Shown here: positions 1-6,240 of the stretch, in pieces | Numbering within the stretch: the first letter of the stretch is position 1 | Layout: the number at the start of each line of letters is the position of its first letter | Assembly: GCA_900771065.1 (NCBI GenBank) | Contig: CAAGMP010000302.1 | Span: 1-11,802 of the forward strand | Reading direction: 5' to 3' | Source: an uncultured Acinetobacter sp. | GTDB taxonomy: Bacteria > Pseudomonadota > Gammaproteobacteria > Pseudomonadales > Moraxellaceae | DNA length: 11,802 bases | Made by a program: the position numbers and the translations under genes | The notes under the pieces: model-generated | Seen by the model: the letters and a program-made list of their open reading frames with translations, nothing else | Databases searched by the model: none | What the model was told of the DNA's origin: nothing

Positions 1-1
1 A

Positions 2-445
2 GCACAGCTTGCAGCAATTGATGCCGTTCGAGTTGGTCATTCATATAAACAACCGCATCAAGTTGCTGTACAAATTTTAGTACAAGGCTTACTTGATTTA
101 GGCATTATGTCAGGTCATTTAGAAGAAATTATTGAAAATGAAAGCTATCGCCAATTTTATATGCATGGCACAGGACATTGGCTAGGCATGGATGTGCATG
201 ACGTGGGTAGCTATAAAATAAATGGTGAATGGCGTCCTTATGCTGAAGGCATGGTTGTAACTGTTGAACCGGGTTTATATATTGCGCCTGATGATGAAAG
301 CGTAGATGAAAAATGGCGTGGAATTGGCATTCGTATTGAAGATGATGTTTTGGTTACTGCCAATGGACCGCGTGTTTTAACCCATCAAGTGGTGAAAACC
401 GTAGAAGAAATTGAAGCCCTAATGAATCAAGTTGCTTCGGAGTGA
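2..445 (+). CDS. pepP: Xaa-Pro aminopeptidase PepP, C-terminal part (5' end outside window)
   Basis: The frame is open from the window edge and ends at TGA 443-445, leaving the last 147 residues. The product is a cytosolic dinuclear-manganese metallopeptidase of the M24B (pita-bread) family that removes an N-terminal residue preceding proline. Visible family motifs are HGTGHWLGMDVHDVG, whose second His (codon 176-178) corresponds to metal/catalytic His354 of E. coli PepP, then TVEPGLYI (Glu codon 266-268, a metal ligand) and GIGIRIEDDVLVT (Glu codon 338-340, the last metal ligand). The two aspartate ligands lie upstream of the window. The stretch before the first internal ATG (107) is coding in the same frame, so the gene does not start there. 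It is followed directly by ubiH and ubiI, the same order as in E. coli. Identification is secure. The N-terminal creatinase-like domain cannot be judged. Confidence 0.95.
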   Translation, partial: AQLAAIDAVRVGHSYKQPHQVAVQILVQGLLDLGIMSGHLEEIIENESYRQFYMHGTGHWLGMDVHDVGSYKINGEWRPYAEGMVVTVEPGLYIAPDDESVDEKWRGIGIRIEDDVLVTANGPRVLTHQVVKTVEEIEALMNQVASE

Positions 446-447
446 AT

Positions 448-1656
448 ATGGAACAGCAAGTCGTAATTGTGGGTGGGGGCATGGTAGGACTCAGTCTTGC
501 TTTAATGTTAGCCAAACAAAAAATTCAAGTAACGCTTTTAGAGGCGATTCAATATCCAAATTATCAAGATGAAAATTTAGCGCCGTATCATTCAAGTTTT
601 GATGCCAGAAATAGCGCATTATCGCGTCGTAGTGTGCAAATTTATCAAGAATTAGGTTTGTGGGAAAAACTGCAACAATATGCAACGCCGATTTTACAAG
701 TGCAAATTACCGAACAAGGTGGATTTGGTAAAGCGCGTTTACTTGCACAGCAAGAAAAAGTCGAAAATTTTGGTCAAGTGATTGAAAATGCATGGCTAGG
801 GCGAGTTTTATTGTCTGAAGTGCAACAAGAACCGTTAATTGAATTAATTGATCAAACGCAAGTCACAGCGTTAACGCAAGATGAAAATCAAGTGCAAATT
901 GAGGCAAAACGTGGTGATAAGATTTTTTCATTGAATGCAAATTTAGTCATTGCTGCCGATGGACGAGATTCATTTTGTCGTCGTGCTTTAGGTATTGAAG
1001 CATCGGTACATGATTATGATCAAGTGGCAATTGTGACCACCGTACAAACTTCGAAATCACATCAACATATTGGATTTGAACGTTTTAGTCCACTTGGTCC
1101 TTTGGCATTGTTACCTTTACCGGGAGATTATCGTCGTTCTGTGGTTTGGCCTGTTAAAAAAGGTACTGAAATGGAATGGCTGGGTGAAGAAAATGATCAA
1201 CATTTCTTAGATGCTTTACAGCAAACTTATGGTGATCGTGCTGGAAAGTTTGAAAAAGTAGGGCGTCGTTTTACTTATCCACTGATGCAAGTTTTAGCTG
1301 AAAAACAAGCTGTTGGTCGTGTTGTGTTAATGGGTAATGCAGCACACACGATTCATCCTGTAGCAGGACAAGGTTTTAATTTGTGTTTACGTGATGCTTA
1401 TGTTTTATTGCGTTATTTAACACAGCAGTTGCAGCAAAACCAAGATTTAGGTGATCCAAACATGCTCAAACAATATGAGCAAGCTCGTTTAGCCGATCAA
1501 AAACGTGTGATTAAGTTCTGTGATGGTGTTGTGCGTGGTTTTAGTAATCAAAATAGTGCACTTAAATTTTTACGCAATATGGGGTTAATTGCTTTTGATT
1601 TAATTCCGGGCGTAAAACCACTGGTTGCCAATTATGCAATGGGACTAAAAGCATGA
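448..1656 (+). CDS. ubiH: 2-octaprenyl-6-methoxyphenol hydroxylase UbiH (FAD monooxygenase)
   Basis: This is a 402-residue class A flavoprotein monooxygenase that hydroxylates the aromatic ring of ubiquinone precursors (C1 position in E. coli), in the membrane-associated Ubi complex. Visible are the N-terminal Rossmann motif VGGGMVG (G9, G11, G14), the AADGRDS motif at D171-G172 that contacts FAD/NAD(P)H, and the FAD-ribityl motif GNAAHTIHPVAGQGFNL from G296. The GNAA variant (Asn instead of the usual Asp) and the GFERFSPLGPLALLPL segment both match my memory of E. coli UbiH rather than UbiI or UbiF. Length is normal for the family. A GTG at 442 overlaps the pepP stop (GTGA). I chose ATG 448 because GGAG at 439-442 lies 5 bases before it. 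The 3' end overlaps ubiI by four bases (ATGA), which indicates translational coupling. Confidence 0.9.
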   Translation: MEQQVVIVGGGMVGLSLALMLAKQKIQVTLLEAIQYPNYQDENLAPYHSSFDARNSALSRRSVQIYQELGLWEKLQQYATPILQVQITEQGGFGKARLLAQQEKVENFGQVIENAWLGRVLLSEVQQEPLIELIDQTQVTALTQDENQVQIEAKRGDKIFSLNANLVIAADGRDSFCRRALGIEASVHDYDQVAIVTTVQTSKSHQHIGFERFSPLGPLALLPLPGDYRRSVVWPVKKGTEMEWLGEENDQHFLDALQQTYGDRAGKFEKVGRRFTYPLMQVLAEKQAVGRVVLMGNAAHTIHPVAGQGFNLCLRDAYVLLRYLTQQLQQNQDLGDPNMLKQYEQARLADQKRVIKFCDGVVRGFSNQNSALKFLRNMGLIAFDLIPGVKPLVANYAMGLKA

Positions 1657-2885
1657 AATCAGCCATTTTAGATGTCGTCATTGTGGGTGGTGGTCTAGTT
1701 GGTGGTTTGACTGCATTGTTATTAGCAAAAGAAGGGGTTCAAGCCACTGTTTTAGATGCAGCCCCTGTGCTTGATGCACAAAAAACTATTGCCAATTTAA
1801 ATCCGCGCGTTTTGGCTTTAAGTGAAGCAACAATTCATTTACTTAAATTGGTTGATGTTTGGGATTTAATTGCGCGCCAAATGCCGTATAGCGGTATGCA
1901 GGTGTGGAATAAAAATGGCTATGGTGAAATTGTTTTTGGTCATGCTGCTGCACAAATGCCGCATGTAGAGCAAGCTTTGGGTTCAATGGTTGAACCTAGT
2001 TTGCTCAATTTAGCCATTCAACAAAAAATGCAGCAACAAATTCAAGATTATCGTACACAAACGCAAATTATTCGAATTGAAGATCAAAATGGTTTGTGGA
2101 AAATTGAATTGGCAGATGGCACACATTTAACCACTAAATTATTAATTGGCGCGGATGGAGCAAATTCTTTTGTTCGTGAGCAAGCTTATATTGAATTAGA
2201 TGTGTTGGATTATCAGCAATCTGGTCTCAGTTGTGCCATTCGTACCGCTTTACCGCATGAATATGTGGCACGACAAATTTTTTTAGAAACAGGACCTTTG
2301 GCATTTTTGCCAATGGCAACGCCATTTGAGCAAAGTCAAAATTGGCAGTCGATTGTTTGGACTGTCCCAACCGATTTAGCCCATGAATATGCACAACTGT
2401 CTGATGCCGATTTTGCACGCTGTTTAACGCAAGAAAGTTATCATATGCGGGGTGAAGTTTTAGAAGTCAGTGCTCGTGCTCAATTTCCGCTTAAAGCGCG
2501 TGCCGCAAAACACTATGTCAAATCGGGTTTGGCTTTAATTGGTGATGCTGCACATGTTATTCATCCTTTAGCAGGACAAGGCGTCAATATTGGCTGTTTG
2601 GATGCTGCTATTTTAGCTGATGTATTATTACATGATTTAAAACGTGGTGTTTGGGCACATTTACACACTTTACGCCGTTATGAACATCAGCGTAAAAGCC
2701 AAAATGAAGCGATGATGCACAGCATGTCAGCCATTGGTTGGTTACAACGCAGCACATTTTTTCCTTTAGTTTGGGCGCGAAATGTGGGATTAAAACAAGT
2801 TGATCAGCATAATTTGCTTAAGCAAGCCTTTATGACCCAAGCACGCGGCGTACAGGCTTTGGCAAATACACGGTACGCATTGTAA
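1653..2885 (+). CDS. ubiI: UbiI-type 2-octaprenylphenol hydroxylase (VisC/UbiF family)
   Basis: This is a 410-residue FAD monooxygenase paralogous to the upstream gene. In the ubiquinone pathway this position is the C5 hydroxylase UbiI (formerly VisC). Visible are VGGGLVGG (G12, G14, G17), the IGADGANS motif at D168-G169, and GDAAHVIHPLAGQGVNIG from G297. Segments such as GMQVWNKNGYGEIVF, EYVARQIFLETGPLAFLP and LRRYEHQRKSQNEAMM resemble E. coli UbiI. The start ATG overlaps the ubiH stop as ATGA, and only a weak Shine-Dalgarno precedes it, so translation probably depends on ubiH. Homology alone does not fix which ring carbon is hydroxylated, because automatic pipelines often call such proteins UbiF (C6). 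Operon order favours UbiI. A Coq7-type C6 enzyme elsewhere in the genome would settle it. There is no clear intrinsic terminator after the stop. Confidence 0.8.
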   Translation: MKSAILDVVIVGGGLVGGLTALLLAKEGVQATVLDAAPVLDAQKTIANLNPRVLALSEATIHLLKLVDVWDLIARQMPYSGMQVWNKNGYGEIVFGHAAAQMPHVEQALGSMVEPSLLNLAIQQKMQQQIQDYRTQTQIIRIEDQNGLWKIELADGTHLTTKLLIGADGANSFVREQAYIELDVLDYQQSGLSCAIRTALPHEYVARQIFLETGPLAFLPMATPFEQSQNWQSIVWTVPTDLAHEYAQLSDADFARCLTQESYHMRGEVLEVSARAQFPLKARAAKHYVKSGLALIGDAAHVIHPLAGQGVNIGCLDAAILADVLLHDLKRGVWAHLHTLRRYEHQRKSQNEAMMHSMSAIGWLQRSTFFPLVWARNVGLKQVDQHNLLKQAFMTQARGVQALANTRYAL

Positions 2886-2900
2886 CCGAGCCAGCAATAA

Positions 2901-2929
2901 TTTGATTAAATGATCAATAAATAATCAAA
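2901..2929. repeat. AT-rich inverted repeat downstream of ubiI
   Basis: TTTGATTA at 2901-2908 is perfectly inverted as TAATCAAA at 2922-2929. A TGATCA palindrome lies in the 13-base spacer. The three related half-sites (TTGATTA, TGATCAA, TAATCAA) suggest a protein-binding site rather than a terminator, since the stem is AT-rich and no T-run follows. In a 39%-GC-like genome such repeats can arise by chance. Confidence 0.35.
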
Positions 2930-2933
2930 AATG

Positions 2934-2998
2934 ACTGGTTTATGATTGAATAGCTTGCTAAATTTCTGCTTTATTAAGGTAACAAACATCAAACCAGT
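2934..2998. repeat. Interrupted inverted repeat in the leader of the SutA-like gene
   Basis: ACTGGTTT at 2934-2941 and AAACCAGT at 2991-2998 are exact inverted copies separated by 49 bases. The second arm ends three bases before the GGGG (3001-3004) that would serve as the ribosome binding site. If both arms lie on the mRNA, pairing would place the ribosome binding site at the foot of a hairpin. No function is known, and the arm length is near the chance level for this composition. Confidence 0.3.
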
Positions 2999-3011
2999 TT
3001 GGGGATAAATC

Positions 3012-3266
3012 GTGGACGAAATCAATAACTACGATGACGAAGTTGAAGAATCAACTGTCGATGACGATGAGGCGCAAGCGGCTGAAAAAGGTGCAAAAGC
3101 GTTAAATGAAGATGCACCAAGCGATGTCGATTTAGCTGAAGCAGAAACCTTAACCGTGACTGCCAAAAATAAGCAGCGCCAAGCTTTAGAAGATGAAGTA
3201 GCTGCTTTTTTAGCACGTGGTGGCAAAATTACAGAAGTACCGCCTGACCATTCTCAGCGCGACTGA
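3012..3266 (+). CDS. sutA: Small acidic SutA-like RNA-polymerase-associated regulator
   Basis: This 84-residue, strongly acidic protein starts at GTG. An in-frame TAA at 3006-3008 blocks any upstream start and the frame contains no internal Met, so GTG is well supported. GGGG at 3001-3004 is a plausible ribosome binding site. Residues 1-45 are rich in Asp/Glu and look disordered. Residues 50-72 (AKNKQRQALEDEVAAFLARGGK) form a predicted helix ending in FLARGGKITEV. That layout, an acidic arm followed by a helix and an F-L-x-x-G-G-K motif, matches Pseudomonas aeruginosa SutA, which binds RNA polymerase and adjusts transcription in slow growth. The basic C-terminal tail I recall from the Pseudomonas protein is absent; here it ends with EVPPDHSQRD. 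Family assignment rests on this motif from memory and is moderate. The gene is monocistronic, closed by the terminator at 3275-3304. Confidence 0.6.
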   Translation: MDEINNYDDEVEESTVDDDEAQAAEKGAKALNEDAPSDVDLAEAETLTVTAKNKQRQALEDEVAAFLARGGKITEVPPDHSQRD

Positions 3267-3274
3267 ACTTGATG

Positions 3275-3304
3275 AAAATGCCATGATTATCATGGCATTT
3301 TTTT
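3275..3304 (+). terminator. Rho-independent terminator of the SutA-like gene
   Basis: The arms AAAATGCCATG (3275-3285) and CATGGCATTTT (3291-3301) pair around an ATTAT loop, followed by a T-run to 3304. The T-run overlaps the stop codon of the convergent rsmI gene (TAA read from 3305 to 3303). In the minus direction the same stem gives only four T residues, so it may act weakly both ways. Confidence 0.85.
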
Positions 3305-4139
3305 ATTCTGGTTTCAGTTCTAAAGCACGTTGATAGGCAATTTTCTTTTTGACTCCTGTTAAGTCACTAGCAAGTTGCGCTGCGGCTTTAACAGATAAAT
3401 CTTGTAATAAACGAATCAATAAAGTATCCAATTCGCTTTGTGTTGGTTCTTTTGTGCCATTTGCACCCGCAACCACCAAGACAATTTCACCTTTTTGTTG
3501 ATTGTGATCATGTTCAATAAAATCAACAAGTTCGGTTAAAGTCATTTTTTTAATTGTTTCAAAAGTTTTGGTAATTTCACGGGCAAAACCCACAGCACGA
3601 TCTGCGCCAAAAATTTCAGCCATATCTTTGACACAATCTAAAATACGATGTGGTGCTTCATAAAAAATTAAAGTTTGTGTTTCATTTTTAAGTTGTTCTA
3701 AAGTTGCTTTGCGTTGCGAAGATTTTGATGATAAGAAACCTTGAAAACTAAAACGATCGCTTGGTAAGCCTACAGCACTTAATGCAGCAATTGCAGCGCA
3801 AGCACCGGGAACAGGCGTAACACGGATATTATTTTCTTGTGCAGCACGTACCAATTTAAAACCAGGATCACTAATTAAAGGTGTACCCGCATCACTAATT
3901 AATGCAATATTTTCACCTTGTTTTAATTTTTCAATGAGTTGTTCGATTTTATGGCTTTCATTATGATCGTGACAAGCAGTCAGTGGCGTTGTAATATTAA
4001 AATGTTTCAATAATTGCGCTGAAGTGCGTGTGTCTTCAGCAGCAATAAGTTTGACCGACTTTAAGATTTCAATTGCACGATAGGTCATATCATCTAAGTG
4101 CCCGATTGGGGTCGCAACGACAAATAATTGAGCACTCAT
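3303..4139 (-). CDS. rsmI: 16S rRNA (cytidine1402-2'-O)-methyltransferase RsmI
   Basis: This 278-residue S-adenosylmethionine-dependent tetrapyrrole-methylase-fold enzyme methylates the ribose 2'-OH of C1402 in 16S rRNA, in the P-site region, together with the base methylase RsmH. Visible family motifs are LFVVATPIGHLDDMT at residues 5-19 (usually IGNLxD; the Asn is His here), AAEDTRTS at 33-40, HDHNE at 57-61, ISDAGTPLISDPGF at 81-94, PGACAAIAALSAVGLPSDRF at 111-130 and FYEAPHRI at 159-166. The frame stays open another 37 codons upstream. The start at 4139 is chosen because MSAQLFVVATPIG matches the family N-terminus and GGAG lies 5 bases upstream, whereas the extension is hydrophobic filler overlapping the yraN start. 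E. coli RsmI has 286 residues. It is divergent from yraN, as rsmI is from the lpoA-yraN cluster in enterobacteria. Confidence 0.95.
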   Translation of the reverse strand: MSAQLFVVATPIGHLDDMTYRAIEILKSVKLIAAEDTRTSAQLLKHFNITTPLTACHDHNESHKIEQLIEKLKQGENIALISDAGTPLISDPGFKLVRAAQENNIRVTPVPGACAAIAALSAVGLPSDRFSFQGFLSSKSSQRKATLEQLKNETQTLIFYEAPHRILDCVKDMAEIFGADRAVGFAREITKTFETIKKMTLTELVDFIEHDHNQQKGEIVLVVAGANGTKEPTQSELDTLLIRLLQDLSVKAAAQLASDLTGVKKKIAYQRALELKPE

Positions 4140-4241
4140 GCTGTCTCCAAAATAATAACAAACAAACGGTAATTTTAACTGAAATTTGCTATGAAAAGCA
4201 GTTTTGTTTTTGACAAATAAAAATACAAGGATAAGAAGAAA

Positions 4242-4661
4242 ATGCAACAAAGCACCAATTTAGGGGAGTGGGCAGAACAACAAGCTAAATTATACTTGCA
4301 ACAACAAGGATTTAGCTGCTTAGCGAGCAATTTTCATTCATTGTATGGCGAAATTGATTTAATTATGCTTAAGCAAAACTTGATGCTTTTTATTGAAGTC
4401 AAAGCACGTTCTGCTAATCGATTAGCACAAGCGTGTGAAGTGATTTCTTTGTCAAAACAACGAAAAATTGTCAAAACAGCACTCATTTTTTTACAACACT
4501 ATTCACCTAATATGGAAATAGATTACCGTTTCGATGTGATTTGTTTTGATTTACATCAAAAAAATGTCAAAAATATAAGTTATCCTATTGATTATTTTAG
4601 TTATGATCTAAATTGGATTGAAAATGCTTTTACTTTTGATGAGCAATTAATTACGATCTAA
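4242..4661 (+). CDS. yraN: YraN / UPF0102 family endonuclease-like protein
   Basis: This 139-residue protein has the restriction-endonuclease-like fold of UPF0102. Visible are the N-terminal helix GEWAEQQAKLYLQQQGF with the conserved Glu9, the GEIDLI strand (E37, D39) and FIEVKAR (E52, K54), which together form the D-ExK metal site. RFDVICFD at 97-103 follows, where the family has a conserved R-x-D. All expected nuclease residues are present, so the fold is probably active. The family's cellular role is not established; links to DNA uptake and repair have been proposed. The ATG at 4242 is preceded by AAGG (4227-4230) and an AAGAAGAA tract. The gene is divergent from rsmI with a 102-base gap and lies 53 bases before dolP. 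The C-terminal 35 residues are specific to this lineage as far as I can tell. Confidence 0.9.
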   Translation: MQQSTNLGEWAEQQAKLYLQQQGFSCLASNFHSLYGEIDLIMLKQNLMLFIEVKARSANRLAQACEVISLSKQRKIVKTALIFLQHYSPNMEIDYRFDVICFDLHQKNVKNISYPIDYFSYDLNWIENAFTFDEQLITI

Positions 4662-4674
4662 ATAGTAAAGAGAA

Positions 4675-4689
4675 TCATTTTCAAAATGA
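4675..4689. repeat. Small palindrome upstream of dolP
   Basis: TCATTTTCAAAATGA is a 15-base palindrome with a single central base, placed between the yraN stop and the dolP ribosome binding site. No T-run follows, so it is not a terminator. It may be an operator, or chance in AT-rich DNA. Confidence 0.25.
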
Positions 4690-4697
4690 AAGGTTTC

Positions 4698-4704
4698 AAA
4701 GGAG
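4698..4704 (+). promoter_or_regulatory. Strong ribosome binding site of dolP
   Basis: AAAGGAG lies 10 bases before the ATG at 4715 and is the best Shine-Dalgarno match on the plus strand. It fixes the start that gives the intact lipoprotein signal peptide and implies stronger translation of dolP than of yraN. Confidence 0.7.
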
Positions 4705-4714
4705 TTTTACCTAA

Positions 4715-5311
4715 ATGTTGAGTCGTATTGCGATCCCCTTGTTGCTGATAATCAGTTTGTCGGGTTGTGCTAGTTTTATTGCAGGTGGAACGGGAACTGC
4801 GCCTGTGGGTACAGATAACGGCTCACGTTCTTTAGGGCAAGTTTTTATTGATAGTTCCATTGAACGCACTGCTAAAATTAATTTGTATAAATTAGATTCT
4901 CGTTTCAATCAGTCCCGCGTCAACATGCAAAGTTTTCATAGTAGTGTTTTGTTGACAGGTCAAGTTCCTGACGCACATTTAAAACAACTTGCTGAAGACA
5001 ATGTTCGTGCAATTAAAGAAGTGGATAACGTACATAATTATATTACGGTAGGTAATCAAATCGGTTATAGCGATATTATGCAAGATACCACTGCTACCGC
5101 TACGGCACGAAGTTTGATCATGCGTGCCCCTGTGGTTTCAGATTCAAAAGTTTTAATTCATACTGAAGATGGGACAATGTACGTTATGGGGCGTTTAAAT
5201 GCAGAAGAATTGAATGATTTAAATAACAATGTGTTAAGTAAAGTGAATAATGTCAATAAAATTGTGGTCTTGGTAGATAATATCGATAACGGTGTAACGG
5301 CATCAAATTAG
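4715..5311 (+). CDS. dolP: Double-BON outer-membrane lipoprotein DolP (YraP)
   Basis: This 198-residue lipoprotein has the signal peptide MLSRIAIPLLLIISLSGC with a canonical lipobox (LSGC, lipidated Cys18). Ala at +2 predicts outer-membrane sorting. Two BON domains follow. The first spans roughly residues 46-114 (ERTAKINLYK, VLLTGQVPDAHLKQLAEDNV, EVDNVHNYITVG) and the second roughly 125-192 (TATARSLIM, KVLIHTEDGTMYVMGRLNAEE). Spacing and wording match E. coli DolP (191 residues), which binds anionic phospholipids, gathers at division sites and supports BAM function and envelope integrity. The gene follows yraN as in enterobacteria, although diaA, which normally sits between them, is missing. 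The downstream hydrolase uses a ribosome binding site overlapping the dolP stop, so the two are probably co-transcribed. I saw no clear sigma-E promoter, although dolP is in that regulon in E. coli. Confidence 0.88.
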   Translation: MLSRIAIPLLLIISLSGCASFIAGGTGTAPVGTDNGSRSLGQVFIDSSIERTAKINLYKLDSRFNQSRVNMQSFHSSVLLTGQVPDAHLKQLAEDNVRAIKEVDNVHNYITVGNQIGYSDIMQDTTATATARSLIMRAPVVSDSKVLIHTEDGTMYVMGRLNAEELNDLNNNVLSKVNNVNKIVVLVDNIDNGVTASN

Positions 5312-5321
5312 GTTTCAACCA

Positions 5322-6209
5322 ATGCGCAATAAAAAGAGAATTTGGTCAAAACGGGTTCGTCAAAACCTTGAACGGGCAAAGCAAGTATATGATAACTTTC
5401 GTCTTTATGATTTAGGGAGTTATGCTTTAAATCGTTTAACTTTAAAAAAAGGTTATCATATTCGTCAATCGATTCGTTATGGCGATGCAGATCGACATAC
5501 TTTTGATTTGTACCATACGGAAAATCCAAGAAAAAATCGACCATTTTTGTTGTTTGTACATGGTGGCGCATGGTCGCACGGTGACAAAAAAGATTATCAG
5601 TTTATTGCAGATACTTTTGCCAAAAAAGGTTTCGATGTTGCTGTGATCAATTATCAACTTGCCCCAGAATTTATTTTTCCAACTTCAGTGCATGATCTTG
5701 CTTTGGCTTTAAATTTTATCACTGAACAGCAGCAGCAACTGAAGGTTTGTTTAGACGAAATAGTTTTGCTTGGGCATTCTGCGGGTGCGTTTAATATTAT
5801 GTCTTTGTTGTACCATCCACAGCCTTTGCCTCTGAAATGTCAGCAAAATATTAAGGCAGTAATTGGTTTAGCAGGTCCCTATCATTTTGATTATAAAGAT
5901 GATCCGTTATGTGCCGATGCTTTTGATCAAAGTGTGCCATATGCGCAAGTGATGCCTTATTATTTTGTGAAAAATAACGCAATTAAGCATTTTTTGTTTG
6001 TAGCGCAACAAGACAAAATTGTACATTTTTCTAATGCACAAGATTTAGATCAACAGCTTAAGCAAGTAGGTAATCATAGTGAAATTTATATTGTCCCTAA
6101 AGTAGGACATATTACGATTGTAGGTTCAATTTCAGCATTATTTTCCCGTTTTTACGAGACTAAAAATATGCTTTTGAATGTGTTGGATCGTACTTTTCCT
6201 TACGTTTAA
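5322..6209 (+). CDS. Alpha/beta hydrolase of the HGGAW esterase type
   Basis: This is a 295-residue cytoplasmic alpha/beta-hydrolase with no signal peptide. The N-terminus is strongly basic (MRNKKRIWSKRVRQNLERAK). The oxyanion-hole motif HGGAW is at 80-84, the nucleophile elbow GHSAGA at 151-156 with Ser153, the probable acid Asp231 lies in AQQDKIVHFSNA, and the catalytic His263 in KVGHIT. The HGGAW/GHSAG pair places it with carboxylesterases, BD-FAE-like acetylesterases and kynurenine-formamidase-like enzymes. The substrate cannot be named. It starts 10 bases after the dolP stop, with TAGG (5309-5312) overlapping that stop as its ribosome binding site, which suggests co-expression with the envelope lipoprotein. 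The basic, amphipathic-looking N-terminus could associate with membrane; that is inference. It is convergent with fimL. Confidence 0.85.
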   Translation: MRNKKRIWSKRVRQNLERAKQVYDNFRLYDLGSYALNRLTLKKGYHIRQSIRYGDADRHTFDLYHTENPRKNRPFLLFVHGGAWSHGDKKDYQFIADTFAKKGFDVAVINYQLAPEFIFPTSVHDLALALNFITEQQQQLKVCLDEIVLLGHSAGAFNIMSLLYHPQPLPLKCQQNIKAVIGLAGPYHFDYKDDPLCADAFDQSVPYAQVMPYYFVKNNAIKHFLFVAQQDKIVHFSNAQDLDQQLKQVGNHSEIYIVPKVGHITIVGSISALFSRFYETKNMLLNVLDRTFPYV

Positions 6210-6211
6210 TT

Positions 6212-6235
6212 AAAAAGGGGGATTCATTTCCCCCT
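6212..6235 (-). terminator. Rho-independent terminator of fimL
   Basis: Read on the minus strand, AGGGGGA pairs with TCCCCCT (plus-strand arms 6216-6222 and 6229-6235) around a 6-base loop, followed by TTTTT and further A/T. It begins six bases after the fimL stop. On the plus strand no T-run follows, so the convergent hydrolase gets little termination from it except by blockage. Confidence 0.85.
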
Positions 6236-6240
6236 GACTA

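Noticed and set aside
442..447. GTG start for ubiH overlapping the pepP stop as GTGA
   Set aside because: The GGAG at 439-442 is correctly spaced for ATG 448 and would overlap the GTG itself. The two extra residues are not needed for the Rossmann motif. It remains a minor possibility.
4210..4215. Perfect TTGACA on the plus strand as the yraN -35 box
   Set aside because: The nearest -10-like hexamer, GATAAG at 4230-4235, gives a 14-base spacer and a start right at the ATG, so it is not convincing.
4140..4250. N-terminal extension of RsmI by 37 residues
   Set aside because: The family N-terminus begins at the MSAQLFVVATPIG segment with a good ribosome binding site. The extension would overlap the yraN start and shows no family motif.
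5308..5657. Open frames antisense to the hydrolase, and similar antisense frames in ubiH, ubiI and the acidic gene
   Set aside because: They lie opposite genes with intact catalytic motifs, have no ribosome binding sites, and show composition expected from the complementary strand.
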